From Hippopus hippopus (taxonomy: Eukaryota > Mollusca > Bivalvia > Cardiida > Cardiidae), in assembly GCA_946811185.2 (NCBI GenBank), contig OX328110.1, positions 10,520,516 through 10,584,515 of the forward strand: DNA of 64,000 bases, read 5' to 3'. Below the pieces are notes generated by a model. The model saw only the letters and a program-made list of their open reading frames with translations. It made no database searches and had not been told where the DNA came from. Below, in pieces: positions 35,401-41,082 of the stretch. Position 1 is the first letter of the stretch. Every line of letters starts with the position of its first letter. The position numbers and the translations under genes are program-made.

Positions 35401-36066
35401 CCACAATTTTTCTACATATCAAAGACAGAAATCAATCTTTGAAACGCATCTACTTTGTCGTCTGCAAATGCTTCCAATTTGGTCGAGTCCAAATTTCTTC
35501 CTTTGATAAAGTGTTAACGATCTGCACGAGACGGGCTTTTCAAAAATAGGAGAAAATAATGGTTAACAGAATGTTTTCTACCCATTCATAAATGAACCCC
35601 ATCATTTGGGTCGCATTTGATAATCTGCAAACGCTTTCACTTAGGATGAGTAGTAAGTTTCGTCGTTTGGTTCGAAATCAACGGTTAACTCTTTTCTACA
35701 TTCTTGAGTTTTAACGAACCCGATGAAGACGCTTTTGAAAACATTGTGGGAAAAGGAGAAAATGCTGATAACCAGCATTTTCTCCTTTTCCCACTATGTT
35801 TTCTACTATTCTCAAAGCATGATTCGATTTTTGAGACATTTTTTTTCTTCGGTCTGCAGATGCTTTGAATTCGGACGGGTCGAAAATTTTGTCGTTTGTT
35901 AAAGAGTTAACATAAACAATTACCTTTAATGAGTAGGACGGTTTGTCTCCCCAAAGTATCACAGGTTTGTTCTCCGTTCTTGTGATCAGATAGTTCGAGA
36001 TAGTCAATAGTTCGTCATACACTATAACTATAAACTCGATGTCGAGCGAACCTTCAAGCAGTCGAA
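9240..36066 (-). CDS. Ionotropic glutamate receptor-like channel (15 exons found)
   Basis: A ligand-gated cation channel subunit of the plasma membrane. Exons in coding order are 35924-36066, 29815-29961, 29277-29367, 27775-27965, 25901-26056, 23558-23653, 22067-22267, 21059-21159, 20647-20737, 19078-19301, 18022-18131, 13388-13608, 12716-12820, 11677-11809 and 9240-9516, about 760 codons. All have AG/GT borders and, with one exception, phases that match their neighbours. Order: amino-terminal domain (first seven), S1 (YPPFVIKR...ADISIQKERE, including the ligand-binding Arg of the family), M1, pore (SFWYMYGALLCQGG), M3 (GIYCGNLIAFLT), S2, M4, short tail. The signal peptide and first residues are missing; they lie right of 36066. 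The junction 12716/11677 is out of phase by one base, so a short exon of length 3n+1 is missing there. It resembles protostome IR/delta-like receptors more than AMPA or kainate types. Agonist unknown. Confidence 0.85.
10682..11110. repeat. (CTA)n/(ACA)n microsatellite, two blocks
   Basis: Long runs of ACT/ACA triplets occur twice, each beginning near a shared unit with ACTATAGCTACTACTCT. The open frames here (poly-Thr or poly-Val) are compositional. Confidence 0.9.
11126..11390. repeat. Family D repeat (GAGCCATGCTCTG ends)
   Basis: It starts ATGAGCCATGCTCTGGCAAA and ends near TTTTCACAGAGCAAGGCTCAT, i.e. short inverted ends. Inside is a hairpin of the GTCAGTCTGCGCGGACTGCG type. Other copies are at 23800-24065, 27412-27690 and 34735-35010. 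Confidence 0.75.
11392..11652. repeat. Family A palindromic repeat, full copy
   Basis: It has the same inverted ends and two internal GCCTGCGC...GCGCAGGC hairpins as the copy at 380-648. Confidence 0.85.
11677..11809 (-). CDS. iGluR-like exon 14: S2 middle
   Basis: Acceptor gtacag| opens a frame reading GDTVIIEVEIAKNCKLMMIK, then FLPLKYAFGFTNNSP. This matches the family's S2 stretch in which an acidic residue (here the D of GDT) contacts the ligand amine, followed by C-L and the K-YAFG block. The donor is GAACA|gtaagt, phase 2, matching exon 15. Confidence 0.85.
12412..12478 (-). pseudogene. Decayed partial copy of the S2 exon
   Basis: The minus-strand frame reads RSYPSAMSEDIAVPLSK. This lines up with the end of exon 13 (RSDPSVMSVDIDVHLAK) with several changes and no intact donor where exon 13 has one. 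The 5' half is lost into a GACA-rich repeat. It looks like a local duplication. Confidence 0.5.
12716..12820 (-). CDS. iGluR-like exon 13: S2 start
   Basis: Acceptor ttccag| is followed by 35 codons reading TSKTDEFRKVGDLMIEFNRS, then DPSVMSVDIDVHLAK, and donor |gtgaaa in phase 0. This corresponds to the S2 segment after the GT-x-HWE block. Confidence 0.85.
12890..13260. other. Intron segment with a family B remnant
   Basis: A family B piece at 12890-13010 has AGAAAATGCTG followed by a decayed return arm. No exon signal was seen up to 13387. Confidence 0.5.
13388..13608 (-). CDS. iGluR-like exon 12: pore exit, M3, linker to S2
   Basis: Acceptor accgctag| is used; it gives the correct phase after exon 11, whereas a nearby tttctag does not. 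It reads GVNLPESFAGR, then SSWWIFSIIIVGIYCGNLIA as M3, FLTLSKDKPP and KWGTQAGTHWEF. The donor is TTTGTG|gtaaac. The usual SYTANLAAF gate motif is replaced by GIYCGNLIAF. Confidence 0.9.
14172..14342. repeat. Palindromic repeat
   Basis: AAGGGTTGAGCGCATATTTT at 14178 pairs with AAAATATGCACTCAACCCTT at 14317, and ATTGCCTTATTACATGG pairs with CCATGTAATATGGCAAT. The spacer is about 35 nt with CGCCCGAAGGGC. Confidence 0.85.
14700..14993. repeat. Dispersed repeat, second copy is the insertion site of element 2
   Basis: From CCATTATCTCCCG to GGGATGGGTGATGCGTCA this is about 90% identical by eye to 56144-56436. Here it continues uninterrupted into ATAGCAAACAGGTCG, whereas at 56436 it is broken by the second Polinton-type element. 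Confidence 0.8.
16105..16255. repeat. Palindromic repeat
   Basis: ATCAGGTGGCAGGCGACTTG pairs with the inverted tract ending CCTGCCACCGGATCG. The inner arms GGTTCAGG.../CGTGTCACCACC and GGTGGTGACACG form a strong hairpin. Confidence 0.8.
16277..16957. repeat. MITE-like element with inverted ends
   Basis: The left end TATGGTGGCATATTTCTACC and the right end CGGCAGAAATATGCCACCAT are inverted copies extended by ACGAGATACGAGATAGCTAT. Both are flanked by AGCAAGGT. The inside is AT-rich with repeated TATCACGATAA blocks. Confidence 0.75.
18022..18131 (-). CDS. iGluR-like exon 11: pre-pore linker and pore loop
   Basis: Acceptor cttttcag| starts with one base completing the Arg codon from exon 10, then FNPFFDHPDNAHLPKNCGLK and SFWYMYGALLCQ. 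The donor is CCAAG|gtatgg in phase 1. At the family's Q/R site, where AMPA subunits have Gln, this protein has Cys (ALLCQGG). Confidence 0.9.
18361..18660. repeat. Interspersed repeat (SINE-like)
   Basis: The stretch with ATCGCGGTGGTCAGTGCACA, GGCTGCTTTCTC and ATAAACATCGTCGAAAC recurs in altered form at about 19430-19600, 24640-24890 and 28360-28480. No protein is supported. Confidence 0.6.
19078..19301 (-). CDS. iGluR-like exon 10: end of S1 and M1
   Basis: It reads EVDIVAADISIQKEREMVMD, then FAFPFYYGD, which is the family's S1 motif with the conserved Arg. The linker LKKPDPNEGKWRTLVDPF leads into M1 (WRVLVAIGAMLPFASLLAFL). Phase 0 at entry, phase 2 at donor GAAAG|gtagaa. The acceptor (tgatccag) has a weak pyrimidine tract but is fixed by phase. 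Confidence 0.9.
20647..20737 (-). CDS. iGluR-like exon 9: S1 middle
   Basis: Acceptor tatccag| then YELTEPDDRKWGSPDSNLTF and NGMIGQLQRE; donor GAGAG|gtaaga. WG....NGMIGQL is the family signature before the E-D-I-A block. Confidence 0.9.
21059..21159 (-). CDS. iGluR-like exon 8: S1 start
   Basis: Acceptor acctcag| then YPPFVIKREDNGTVIYEGMC and HDLLAELARTLNF; donor TTCAC|gtaagt, phase 2. This is the YPPFV...G-C-DLL-ELA start of the ligand-binding domain. Confidence 0.92.
22067..22267 (-). CDS. iGluR-like exon 7: end of amino-terminal domain
   Basis: Sixty-seven codons lie between tttcag| and CTACAT|gtaagt, reading NSTVWHPVLRECEALRIETL and ending KRKFLVSTLH, which joins directly to YPPFV of exon 8. 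Confidence 0.85.
23430..23545. repeat. (GA)n/(GACA)n microsatellite
   Basis: GAGA runs are followed by six GACA units and more GAGA, placed just inside the intron downstream of exon 6. Confidence 0.9.
23558..23653 (-). CDS. iGluR-like exon 6: amino-terminal domain
   Basis: Thirty-two codons lie between tttacag| and AAACAG|gttaat, beginning VFYESIREALFRKQ and ending AAVLNSVKQ. The splice phases agree with both neighbours. Confidence 0.85.
23800..24065. repeat. Family D repeat
   Basis: It holds the CAGCCTGCGCGAACAGCGCAGG hairpin region (positions 23980-24002) and ends in AGAGCATGGCTCAT, as in the other copies. Confidence 0.7.
24640..24895 (-). repeat. tRNA-related SINE-like repeat
   Basis: On the minus strand, CCCGCCCAGGTGGTTCAGTG with GGTTCGATACCCGG further on gives A- and B-box-like blocks. 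The rest matches the 18361-18660 family (TGGGTTTAACGCCGTTTTAA and CTGCTTTCTCA-type tracts). Confidence 0.6.
25205..25870. repeat. AAG/AAC-rich minisatellite
   Basis: Degenerate units of 33-39 bp built from GAGCAAGTACAAGAAGAAG and AACAA blocks. The composition excludes stop codons in several frames on both strands, giving frames of over 230 codons (Lys-rich, Glu/Gln-rich, Leu-rich). These are not taken as genes, because the tract lies in the intron just after the minus-strand exon at 25901-26056. Confidence 0.9.
25901..26056 (-). CDS. iGluR-like exon 5: amino-terminal domain
   Basis: Fifty-two codons lie between atttacag| and CCAGAG|gttaat, starting ANDFDVDNRNKTLIKQFSQW and ending DNVAIIPIPE. 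It enters and leaves in phase 0. Confidence 0.85.
26115..26192. repeat. Family C hairpin repeat
   Basis: CAGTGTAGATCAAGATCAGA then GCACAGAACGTGC then the inverted arm TCTGATCTTGGATCTACACTG. At least 14 relatives occur, for example 10375-10460, 20480-20570, 31185-31275, 53112-53192 and 54125-54200. Confidence 0.85.
26278..26500. repeat. Family B hairpin repeat
   Basis: The left block and TGGGAAAAGGAGAAAATACTGG are kept; the return arm is decayed. Confidence 0.65.
27412..27690. repeat. Family D repeat
   Basis: Ends ATGAGCCATGCTCTGGCAAC and CACAGAGCATGGTTCGTAT are near-inverted; the inner CAGCCAGCGCGGACTGCACAGGCTG hairpin (27597-27622) is decayed. Confidence 0.7.
27775..27965 (-). CDS. iGluR-like exon 4: amino-terminal domain
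   Basis: Acceptor tttttacag| reads EGKVSALVDILSQKG, then LFVLYNLDRLSDLSSVL and a final CEFGCLRRLFKA; the donor is GCG|gtgagc. The two leading bases complete the Glu codon begun in exon 3. Confidence 0.85.
29025..29220. repeat. Family B hairpin repeat
   Basis: The perfect centre AGAAAATGCTGG..CCAGCATTTTCT lies at about 29110-29140. Confidence 0.75.
29277..29367 (-). CDS. iGluR-like exon 3: amino-terminal domain
   Basis: Acceptor ttttgcag| reads VPLDAPNILASLIIKQLSWK then QVIIFHENST; donor ACAG|gtaagt, phase 1. The W-x-x-V-x-x-h-y/h pattern is typical of the periplasmic-binding-like lobe. Confidence 0.88.
29815..29961 (-). CDS. iGluR-like exon 2: amino-terminal domain
   Basis: Forty-nine codons from NIRHYDTATTEHYETCQVTE to FDVTRTSNGTRIDK, between atgacag| and AAG|gtgacg. 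Two cysteines are visible. Confidence 0.85.
30560..30812 (+). repeat. tRNA-derived SINE, complete copy
   Basis: The tRNA-like head GCGATTCAGTGGTAAAGTG with GGGTTCGAGCCGCACTG as B box, a body ending GTCGCCGTGATATGACTTAA, and an (AATC)n tail. A 3' fragment is at 925-1045. Confidence 0.85.
31185..31275. repeat. Family C hairpin repeat
   Basis: AAGATCAGACTGCACGGAACGTGCAGTCTGATCTT (31215-31249) is a near-perfect palindrome with flanking GTGCAGATC/GATCTACACTGTCC arms. Confidence 0.85.
33260..33480. repeat. Family B hairpin repeat, well preserved
   Basis: TGGGAAAAGGAGAAAATGCT and its inverse AGCATTTTCTCCTTTTCCC surround GGTAACC at 33310-33360. The outer ends also pair loosely. Confidence 0.8.
34038..34250 (+). 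repeat. tRNA-derived SINE (same family as 4270-4484)
   Basis: It has GTGGTTGTGAGGTAGAGCG, TTCAATACCCGGGAGTG and TTTTTCATTGGCCCACATG, followed by a GAAGCAGAATCGAGAGAGA tail region. Confidence 0.8.
34735..35010. repeat. Family D repeat
   Basis: The hairpin block GTCAGCCTCTGCAGTCCGCG and the terminal ACCAGAGCACGGCTCGGT identify it; it is inverted relative to 11126-11390. Confidence 0.65.
35685..35912. repeat. Family B hairpin repeat, well preserved
   Basis: GTGGGAAAAGGAGAAAATGC pairs with GCATTTTCTCCTTTTCCCAC at 35746-35795 around TGATAACCA. Confidence 0.8.
35924..36066 (-). CDS. iGluR-like exon 1 of those found: amino-terminal domain
   Basis: Acceptor atttcag| enters with two bases, then RLLEGSLDIEFIVIVYDELL and NKPVILWGDKPSYSLK; donor TTAAAG|gtaatt, phase 0. 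One or more earlier exons with the signal peptide must exist; none was recognised up to 64000. Confidence 0.8.
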
Positions 36067-36589
36067 CTGAAATAGAATATAAGATCACATGACTGAGTTT
36101 TTGTTGCTGTTACAGGCACAGTAGCGGCCAAATGTAAACATTGCGGACGATAAAATGCATTTAGAATTGAATCATACTGCCTAAAAGTATGGAAATTATT
36201 GTGAAGACAACAGTCTGTTTTTTTTATACGGTCAATCCAAGTGTTAGTCGCTGACAGAGAAATAAATTTCATAACTTGGTTATTAGTAACCAGGCAGCTC
36301 TATCTTTAGTTTAATTTTTGCCTGATTTTAGACTTTATTTGGCCCCATCACACAATAACAAATTGTAATATTTAAATTATTTCCCATACTTTGAAAAAGC
36401 ATGATTTAAATTTACATGTATTTTAACACCTACATTGTTTGTTTTTGGCCTTTATTGGACTTTTTCAATTAAGGGGTCCTCAACGAAACCACAGGTATAT
36501 TTTCTAGTTGACCAGAGAAATCTGTGATTTATTCTCCATCCTTGGAACGAGGGGACAAGGGATGGGGGGGGGGGGGGCGGGGGTTGAGA

Positions 36590-36725
36590 GAGCGAGCAGT
36601 CTGTCGTAGACGATAACTTTAATCTCGATGTCAAATGAACCTTCCAGCAGTGTAAATAAAACATGAATCATGCTTTTGTCTTACCGGTAATGGTGTTTTG
36701 AGCGATATCACAGGTGTCATTTTTA
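36590..36725 (-). pseudogene. Broken duplicates of the 35924-36066 exon
   Basis: On the minus strand, 36590-36652 reads LLEGSFDIEIKVIVYDRLLA, clearly related to the 5' half of the neighbouring exon, but the acceptor AG is lost and the frame runs into a poly-C/poly-G tract. At 36691-36725 a second piece ends PVISLKTPLP followed by a good donor (gtaaga), like the 3' end of the exon. Neither piece is complete. Confidence 0.55.
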
Positions 36726-36905
36726 GACTAGCGAAGCTAGTCTATAGGCATCCAGATTGAGCCAGACTCAATGTAAACAAAAAAACCCACAGTTGCCAAA
36801 TACTGCCTCACAGAAAATAATTTATTACTGTTAGGAATAATCTTAATTCTGTCATATATTACAATTTTGACAAAAAGCACAGAATCTCTACCATTCCGAT
36901 TTAAA

Positions 36906-36911
36906 CATATC
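36906..36911. repeat. Target-site duplication of element 1, left copy
   Basis: CATATC directly precedes the AGTAGTA terminus and is repeated exactly at 52416-52421. Confidence 0.92.
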
Positions 36912-36924
36912 AGTAGTATAGGGA

Positions 36925-36969
36925 GTCTCTTTGTACATCAGACAGGCCTGGTCTGATGTACAAAGAGAC
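36925..36969. repeat. Subterminal palindrome of element 1, left end
   Basis: A perfect 19-bp stem GTCTCTTTGTACATCAGAC and its inverse surround the 7-nt loop AGGCCTG, 13 bases inside the terminus. Flanking AGGGA/TCCCT can add five more pairs past a one-base bulge. The mirror copy is at 52358-52402. Confidence 0.95.
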
Positions 36970-37139
36970 GTCCCTGTAGTCCCTACGTTGCCTACCCTGC
37001 AGAGAGTTTGTCCCCAGTTTGCCTACCCTGAAAGAATTTACATTTTTTATAATACCCAGTTTGCCTACCCTGAGGGGGAATTTATCTGCAAATAAAGGGA
37101 AAGTAAAGGGTAAGTGACGGCCAAAAATGACGCATTTTC

Positions 37140-37500
37140 GAGGTCTCTATAAGGATCTGACAGGTCTGGTCACTGAGTTGGACTTAGTTTTTTTTACCCA
37201 TATGCTATTAGGATTACTTTATTGTTTACTTCTATCCACTACTTGGCCTTTAAGTGGTTTCTATCTAAAAGCCTGATCACTGCGTTGGACTTAGTTTTTT
37301 TCACCCTATGGATGATTTCTCTCTCTAAAAGCCTGAACACTGAGTTGAACTTAGTTTTTTCACCTATGAATGATTTTCTCTCTCTAAAAGCCTGAACACT
37401 GAGTTGGACTTAGACTTTTTTCTGCATCTATGAATGATTTTTTCTCTCTAAAAGACTGAGTACTGAGTTGGACTTAGACTTTTTCTGAGTTTTTTACTCT
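37140..37500. repeat. Degenerate 60-70-bp tandem repeat
   Basis: Units with CACTGAGTTGGACTTAGTTT, CTATGAATGATTTT and CTCTCTAAAAGCCTGA. Related blocks are at 39040-39660, 40430-40860, 49790-50290, 51840-52170, 56810-57680 and 59220-59560. Confidence 0.85.
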
Positions 37501-37583
37501 CTGGAGTGTAACTCTCTGGAGTGTAACTCTTCTAAAAGAAATGACAATTTTGAAGAAAGATAGAACTTTCGTGGTAGATGGTT

Positions 37584-38144
37584 AGTCCTGAAAAGGACTG
37601 TTGGGTTAGCTCTGAAAAGAGCTGTGACAATTTGAAGAAATGATAGCTTGAAGATAGAACTTTCGTCTGACAACTTGAAGATAGAACTTTCGTCTGGCAT
37701 CTTGAAGATAGATCTTTCGTGGTAGATGGTTAGTCCTGAAAAGGACTGTTGGGTTAGCTCTGAAAAGAGCTGTGACAATTTGAAGAAATGACAACTTGAA
37801 GATAGAACTTTCGTCTGACAAGTTGAAGATAGAACTTTCGTCTGACAACTTGAAGATAGAACTTTCGTCTGGCAACTTGAAGATAGATCTTTCGTGGTAG
37901 ATGGTTAGTCCTGAAAAGGACTGTTGGGTTAGCTCTGAAAAGAGCTGTGACAATTTGAAGAAATGACAACCTGAAGATAGAACTTTCGTCTGACAAGTTG
38001 AAGATAGAACTTTCGTCTGACAATTTGAAGAAAATGACAATTTGAAGAAAAGATAGAACTTACGTCTGACAATTTGAAGAAAGACAGAACTTTCGTGGTA
38101 GATGGTTAGCCCTGAAAAGGGCCGTTGGGTGTCCTAAAAAGGAC
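37584..38144 (-). terminator. Array of eight histone-like 3' stem-loops (left arm)
   Basis: On the minus strand, hairpins at 38131-38144, 38108-38123, 37931-37946, 37907-37922, 37756-37771, 37732-37747, 37608-37623 and 37584-37599 follow the stop codon of the 74-aa gene. They alternate AGCTCT-TTTC-AGAGCT and AGTCCT-TTTC-AGGACT; the first two are GTCCT-TTTT-AGGAC and a GCCCT/AGGGC form. Between them, 27-bp units contain ACGAAAGTTCTATCTTCAA, resembling the GAAAGA downstream element of histone pre-mRNAs. Confidence 0.8.
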
Positions 38145-38164
38145 CTGGTTTGGAGGTTGTGTTT

Positions 38165-38389
38165 TTAAGCACAACCTCCAACCTTTCTGCAGGCTGGGCA
38201 GCTACTCGCCGCCCGCCTCTTTAGCCTTTTCAGCTGCTGTGCGTCAAGATTATACTCCAGCGAGAACGGTGGCTCGTTGTCCTCGTTCCAATTTTCAGTA
38301 GAAGGCACAATGAACTCCTTTTTCTCCTTCTTTTTTGCGGATAGCAGTGCAATTTCCCAAAAATCCATATCTTTAATCGAACACTCCAT
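38165..38389 (-). CDS. Small Polinton-borne protein, 74 aa, C-terminal CPxC motif
   Basis: It starts MECSIKDMDFWEIALLSAKK and ends LKRLKRRAASSCPACRKVGG before CA. The middle is acidic (NWNEDNEPPFSLEY); the end is basic with a CPAC...GGC cluster that could bind a metal or form disulfides. The function is not recognised. It lies inside the terminal inverted repeat, so a second copy exists at 50938-51162, there with a premature stop. A diverged 77-aa homologue is at 58374-58607 in element 2. Upstream is the ATTGG-TGACGTCA-TATAAA module; downstream is the histone-like stem-loop array. Conservation between two elements with changes spread over the protein supports a real gene. Confidence 0.8.
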   Translation of the reverse strand: MECSIKDMDFWEIALLSAKKKEKKEFIVPSTENWNEDNEPPFSLEYNLDAQQLKRLKRRAASSCPACRKVGGCA

Positions 38390-38436
38390 TTTGTATCGAC
38401 TTGAAGAAAATGAACGATGTGTGGGAAATATCGCTG

Positions 38437-38551
38437 GGTTTTATAGCTTTACAGAAGGATTGAACTAGTTGACCCATGACGTCATTTTCTCCTATGTTTT
38501 TCCCGCGTCGGCGTTTCATGCTGTTTTGGCTCCAAATTAATGTTATCCAAT
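38437..38551 (-). promoter_or_regulatory. Class I promoter: ATTGG box, CRE, TATA
   Basis: Read on the minus strand: ATTGG (38547-38551), perfect TGACGTCA (38477-38484) and TATAAA (about 38440-38445), before the 74-aa gene. CRE to TATA is 31 nt, as in the other class I copies. Confidence 0.85.
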
Positions 38552-38723
38552 CAGAATTATCGTTGTTTTTCTAATACTAAATGTTTTATTGTTGACCAAT
38601 CTATAGTTTTGTTACATTTTCTTGTTCGGGTTAGAAAAAAACTAGAGTTTGACTATCCTATAACTTTTTTTGATTATGAGTCTTCTGACAAAATGAAAAG
38701 AAAGATGTTTATTTAAGATAGCT

Positions 38724-38741
38724 AGCCCTGAAAAAAGGGTT
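38724..38741 (-). terminator. Histone-like stem-loop variant after the 46-aa gene
   Basis: Minus strand AACCCTTTTTTCAGGGCT, a CCCT/AGGG stem with a longer loop, 29 nt past the stop codon. The mirror copy is at 50586-50603. Confidence 0.55.
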
Positions 38742-38769
38742 GCTGTTTTTTGTACAGAATACACTTTTT

Positions 38770-38910
38770 TTATCCTCCCCTCTTTCTTTCGATTGATTCC
38801 ATTTTATCTAGCATTTGCATCAGATGCTCAATTTCATGCCTGATATATCTGAAACGTTCTCTTTCGTCTAACCAGAAGAGCAATGAGAGAAAAAATGTCA
38901 ATCCAAACAT
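38770..38910 (-). CDS. 46-aa membrane micro-protein
   Basis: A 47-codon frame encodes MFGLTFFLSLLFWLDERERF, then RYIRHEIEHLMQMLDKMESI and a basic end. Residues 2-14 form a short hydrophobic segment, followed by a charged amphipathic helix, so a single-pass membrane protein with a cytosolic coiled-coil-like tail is likely. The mirror copy at 50417-50557 and the element 2 copy at 58981-59121 keep length, start and stop, with few amino-acid changes (for example DE to ED at 15-16). A TATAAAA lies about 75 nt upstream of the ATG and a histone-like hairpin downstream. It is too small for usual ORF calling. Function unknown; an analogue of small viral membrane proteins is only a guess. Confidence 0.75.
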   Translation of the reverse strand: MFGLTFFLSLLFWLDERERFRYIRHEIEHLMQMLDKMESIERKRGG

Positions 38911-39789
38911 TATGGGATACTGAGCCAGCTTTTACGATAGTTAATGGTGAATGAGAAAAAATAATCAAGAGCTTACTGTTTTATATGTGCAATGGGTCAC
39001 TTTTTTAGGCTTTTTTTGATTTTATCCCTATATCGCTGAGATGGACTTAGTTTTTTCTGCATCTATGAATGATTTTTTCTCTAAAAGCTTGAGCACTGAG
39101 TTGGACTTAGTTTTTCTGCATCTATGGACGATTTCTCTCTAAAAAGTCTGACCACTGAGTTGGACTTAGTTTTTTTACCCATATGCTATTAGGATTGCTT
39201 TATTGTTTACTTCTATCCACTACTTGACCTTTAAGTGGTTTCTCTCTAAAAAGTCTGACCATTGAGTTGAACTTAGTTTTTCTGCATCTATGAATGATTT
39301 CTCTTTCTAAATGCCTAACCACTGAGTTGAACTTAGTTTTTTCTTCACCTATGAATGATTTTTTCTCTCTAAAAGCCTGAGCATTGAGTTGGACTTAGTT
39401 TTTTCTTCACGTATGGATGATTTCTCTTTCTAAATACCTAACCATTGAGTTGAACTTAGTTTTTTTGCATCTATGGATGATTTCTCTTTTTAAATGTCTG
39501 ACTACTGAGTTGGACTTAGACTTTTTTCTACATCTCTATGGATGATTTCTTCTCTCTAAATGTCTGACCATTGAGTTGGACTTAGACTTTTTTCGGCATC
39601 TCTATGGATGATTTCTCTAAAAGACTGAACACTGAGTTGGACTTAGTCTTTTCTGAGTTTTTTTTACTCTTTGGAGTGTAACTCTTTGGAGTGTAACTCT
39701 TTGGAGTGTAACTCTTCTAAAAGAAAGAAGTTTGACAATTTGAAGAAATGACAATTTGAAGAAAGATAGATCTTTCGTGGTAAATGATT

Positions 39790-39805
39790 AGCCCTGAAAA
39801 GGGCT
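39790..39805 (-). terminator. Histone-like 3' stem-loop after the 106-aa gene
   Basis: Minus strand AGCCCTTTTCAGGGCT with AACA before and AATCA after; CACGAAAGATCTATC follows about 10 nt on. Confidence 0.85.
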
Positions 39806-39837
39806 GTTTTTAGAGAAGGGCTGATTTTTGAAAATGT

Positions 39838-40158
39838 TTATTCAGTATCAGCATCAGTCGATTCGCTGTATGACTCACTCCTTTCAGCGGCGATTTGCTC
39901 GCGGAAAAGACGGTCTACCTGCTCGGTTTTTGAAATAACATACTGAAAATACATTTCAAGCATGCCCTCAATAATGAGTTCCTTCATCCGAAGGTTATAA
40001 CAGAACACCCTGTTATTAGCAAGCTCAGCCCTCTCATAACGCTTTCTTACTCCAACTAAGCGTTGTTGCAGTAAAACGATTTGCCTCTTAACTCTTGTTA
40101 TCTTTCGTGCAGCATCCATCCAAGTGAACCGCATGTCGAGTGATGGTCTTGAAGCCAT
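39838..40158 (-). CDS. Helical small protein, 106 aa
   Basis: MASRPSLDMRFTWMDAARKI is followed by a basic helical stretch (RVKRQIVLLQQRLVGVRKRY), a conserved centre (NNRVFCYNLRMKELIIEGML, then EMYFQYVISKTEQ) and a Ser/Glu/Asp-rich acidic tail. It is predicted largely alpha-helical, with no recognised family. Homologues of 104 aa are at 49293-49607 (other arm, nearly identical) and 59729-60043 (element 2). The positive N-half and acidic tail would suit a nucleic-acid or histone-binding role, but this is speculation. Flanked by a class I promoter and a histone-like stem-loop. Confidence 0.8.
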   Translation of the reverse strand: MASRPSLDMRFTWMDAARKITRVKRQIVLLQQRLVGVRKRYERAELANNRVFCYNLRMKELIIEGMLEMYFQYVISKTEQVDRLFREQIAAERSESYSESTDADTE

Positions 40159-40198
40159 TGTGAAAAAAATGAAATGTATGGAAAATAAATCGCAGAGA

Positions 40199-40310
40199 TT
40201 TATAGCTTTTCAGACGGATTGAACTAGTTGACCCATGACGTCATTTTCTCCTATGTTTTTCCCGCGTCGGCGTTTCACGCTGTTTTGGCTCCAAATTAAT
40301 GTTGTCCAAT
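40199..40310 (-). promoter_or_regulatory. Class I promoter of the 106-aa gene
   Basis: ATTGG at 40306-40310, TGACGTCA at 40236-40243, TATAAA ending at 40199, all on the minus strand, with the block GGTCAACTAGTTCAATCC between CRE and TATA. Confidence 0.85.
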
Positions 40311-40989
40311 CAGAATCACCGTTTTATTTCTAATACTAAATGTTTTCTTGTTCGGGTTAGAAAAAACTAGAGTTTGACTATCCTATGACTTTTTTTGATT
40401 ATGAGTCTTCTGACAAAATAAAGTTTTTCTGTATCTATGAATGATTTTTCTTTCCAAATGTCCGACCATTGAGTTGAACTTAGTTTTTTCTTCACCTATG
40501 TATGATTTCTCTTTCTAAATGCCTAACCATTGAGTTGAACTTAGTTTTTCTCATCTATGGATGATTTCTTCTCTCTAAATGTCTGGCCATTGAGTTGAAC
40601 TTAGTTTTTTCTTCACCTATGTATGATTTCTCTTTCTAAATGCCTAACCTTTGAGTTGAACTTAGTTTTTCTCATCTATGGATGATTTCTTCTCTCTAAA
40701 TGTCTGGCCATTGAGTTGGACTTAGACTTTTTTTACATCTATGAATGATTTCTCTTTCTAAATGCTTAACCACTGAGTTGAACTTAGTTTTTTCTGCATC
40801 TATGAATGATTTTTTTTCTAAAAGACTGAACACTGAGTTGGACTTAGTCTTTTTCTGAGTTTTTTACTCTTTGGAGTGTGGGCCTTTGGAGTGTAACTCT
40901 TTGGAGTGTAACTCTTCTAAAAGAAAGAAGTTTGACAATTTGAAGAAATGACAATTTGAAAAAAGATAGATCTTTCGTGGTAGATGGTT

Positions 40990-41053
40990 AGTCCTGAAAA
41001 GGACTGTTGGGTTAGCTCTGAAAAGAACTGTTGGGGTAGCCCTGAAAAGGGCT
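40990..41053 (-). terminator. Three histone-like stem-loops after the 195-aa gene
   Basis: Minus strand: AGCCCTTTTCAGGGCT (41038-41053) followed by ACCCCA, then AGTTCTTTTCAGAGCT (41014-41029, with one G-T pair), then AGTCCTTTTCAGGACT (40990-41005) followed by AACCATC and a CACGAAAGATC element. Confidence 0.85.
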
Positions 41054-41082
41054 GTTTTGTTTTGGAGGCTGTGTTTTTTTCT

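Larger units (their letters stand above)
30000..35923. other. Large intron, repeats only
   Basis: It contains an (ATC)n tract (30425-30560), two SINEs, family B copies (31480-31580, 32268-32512, 33260-33480, 34285-34515, 35300-35520, 35560-35680, 35685-35910), family C copies (31185-31275, 31690-31770, 32080-32140, 34640-34690, 35080-35150) and a family D copy. No exon was recognised. Confidence 0.6.

Noticed and set aside
37494..38040. Frames rich in SSIFKLSDE repeats across the stem-loop arrays
   Set aside because: They run through tandem hairpins and GAAAG units after the stop of the 74-aa gene; periodic by repeat structure, not protein selection.
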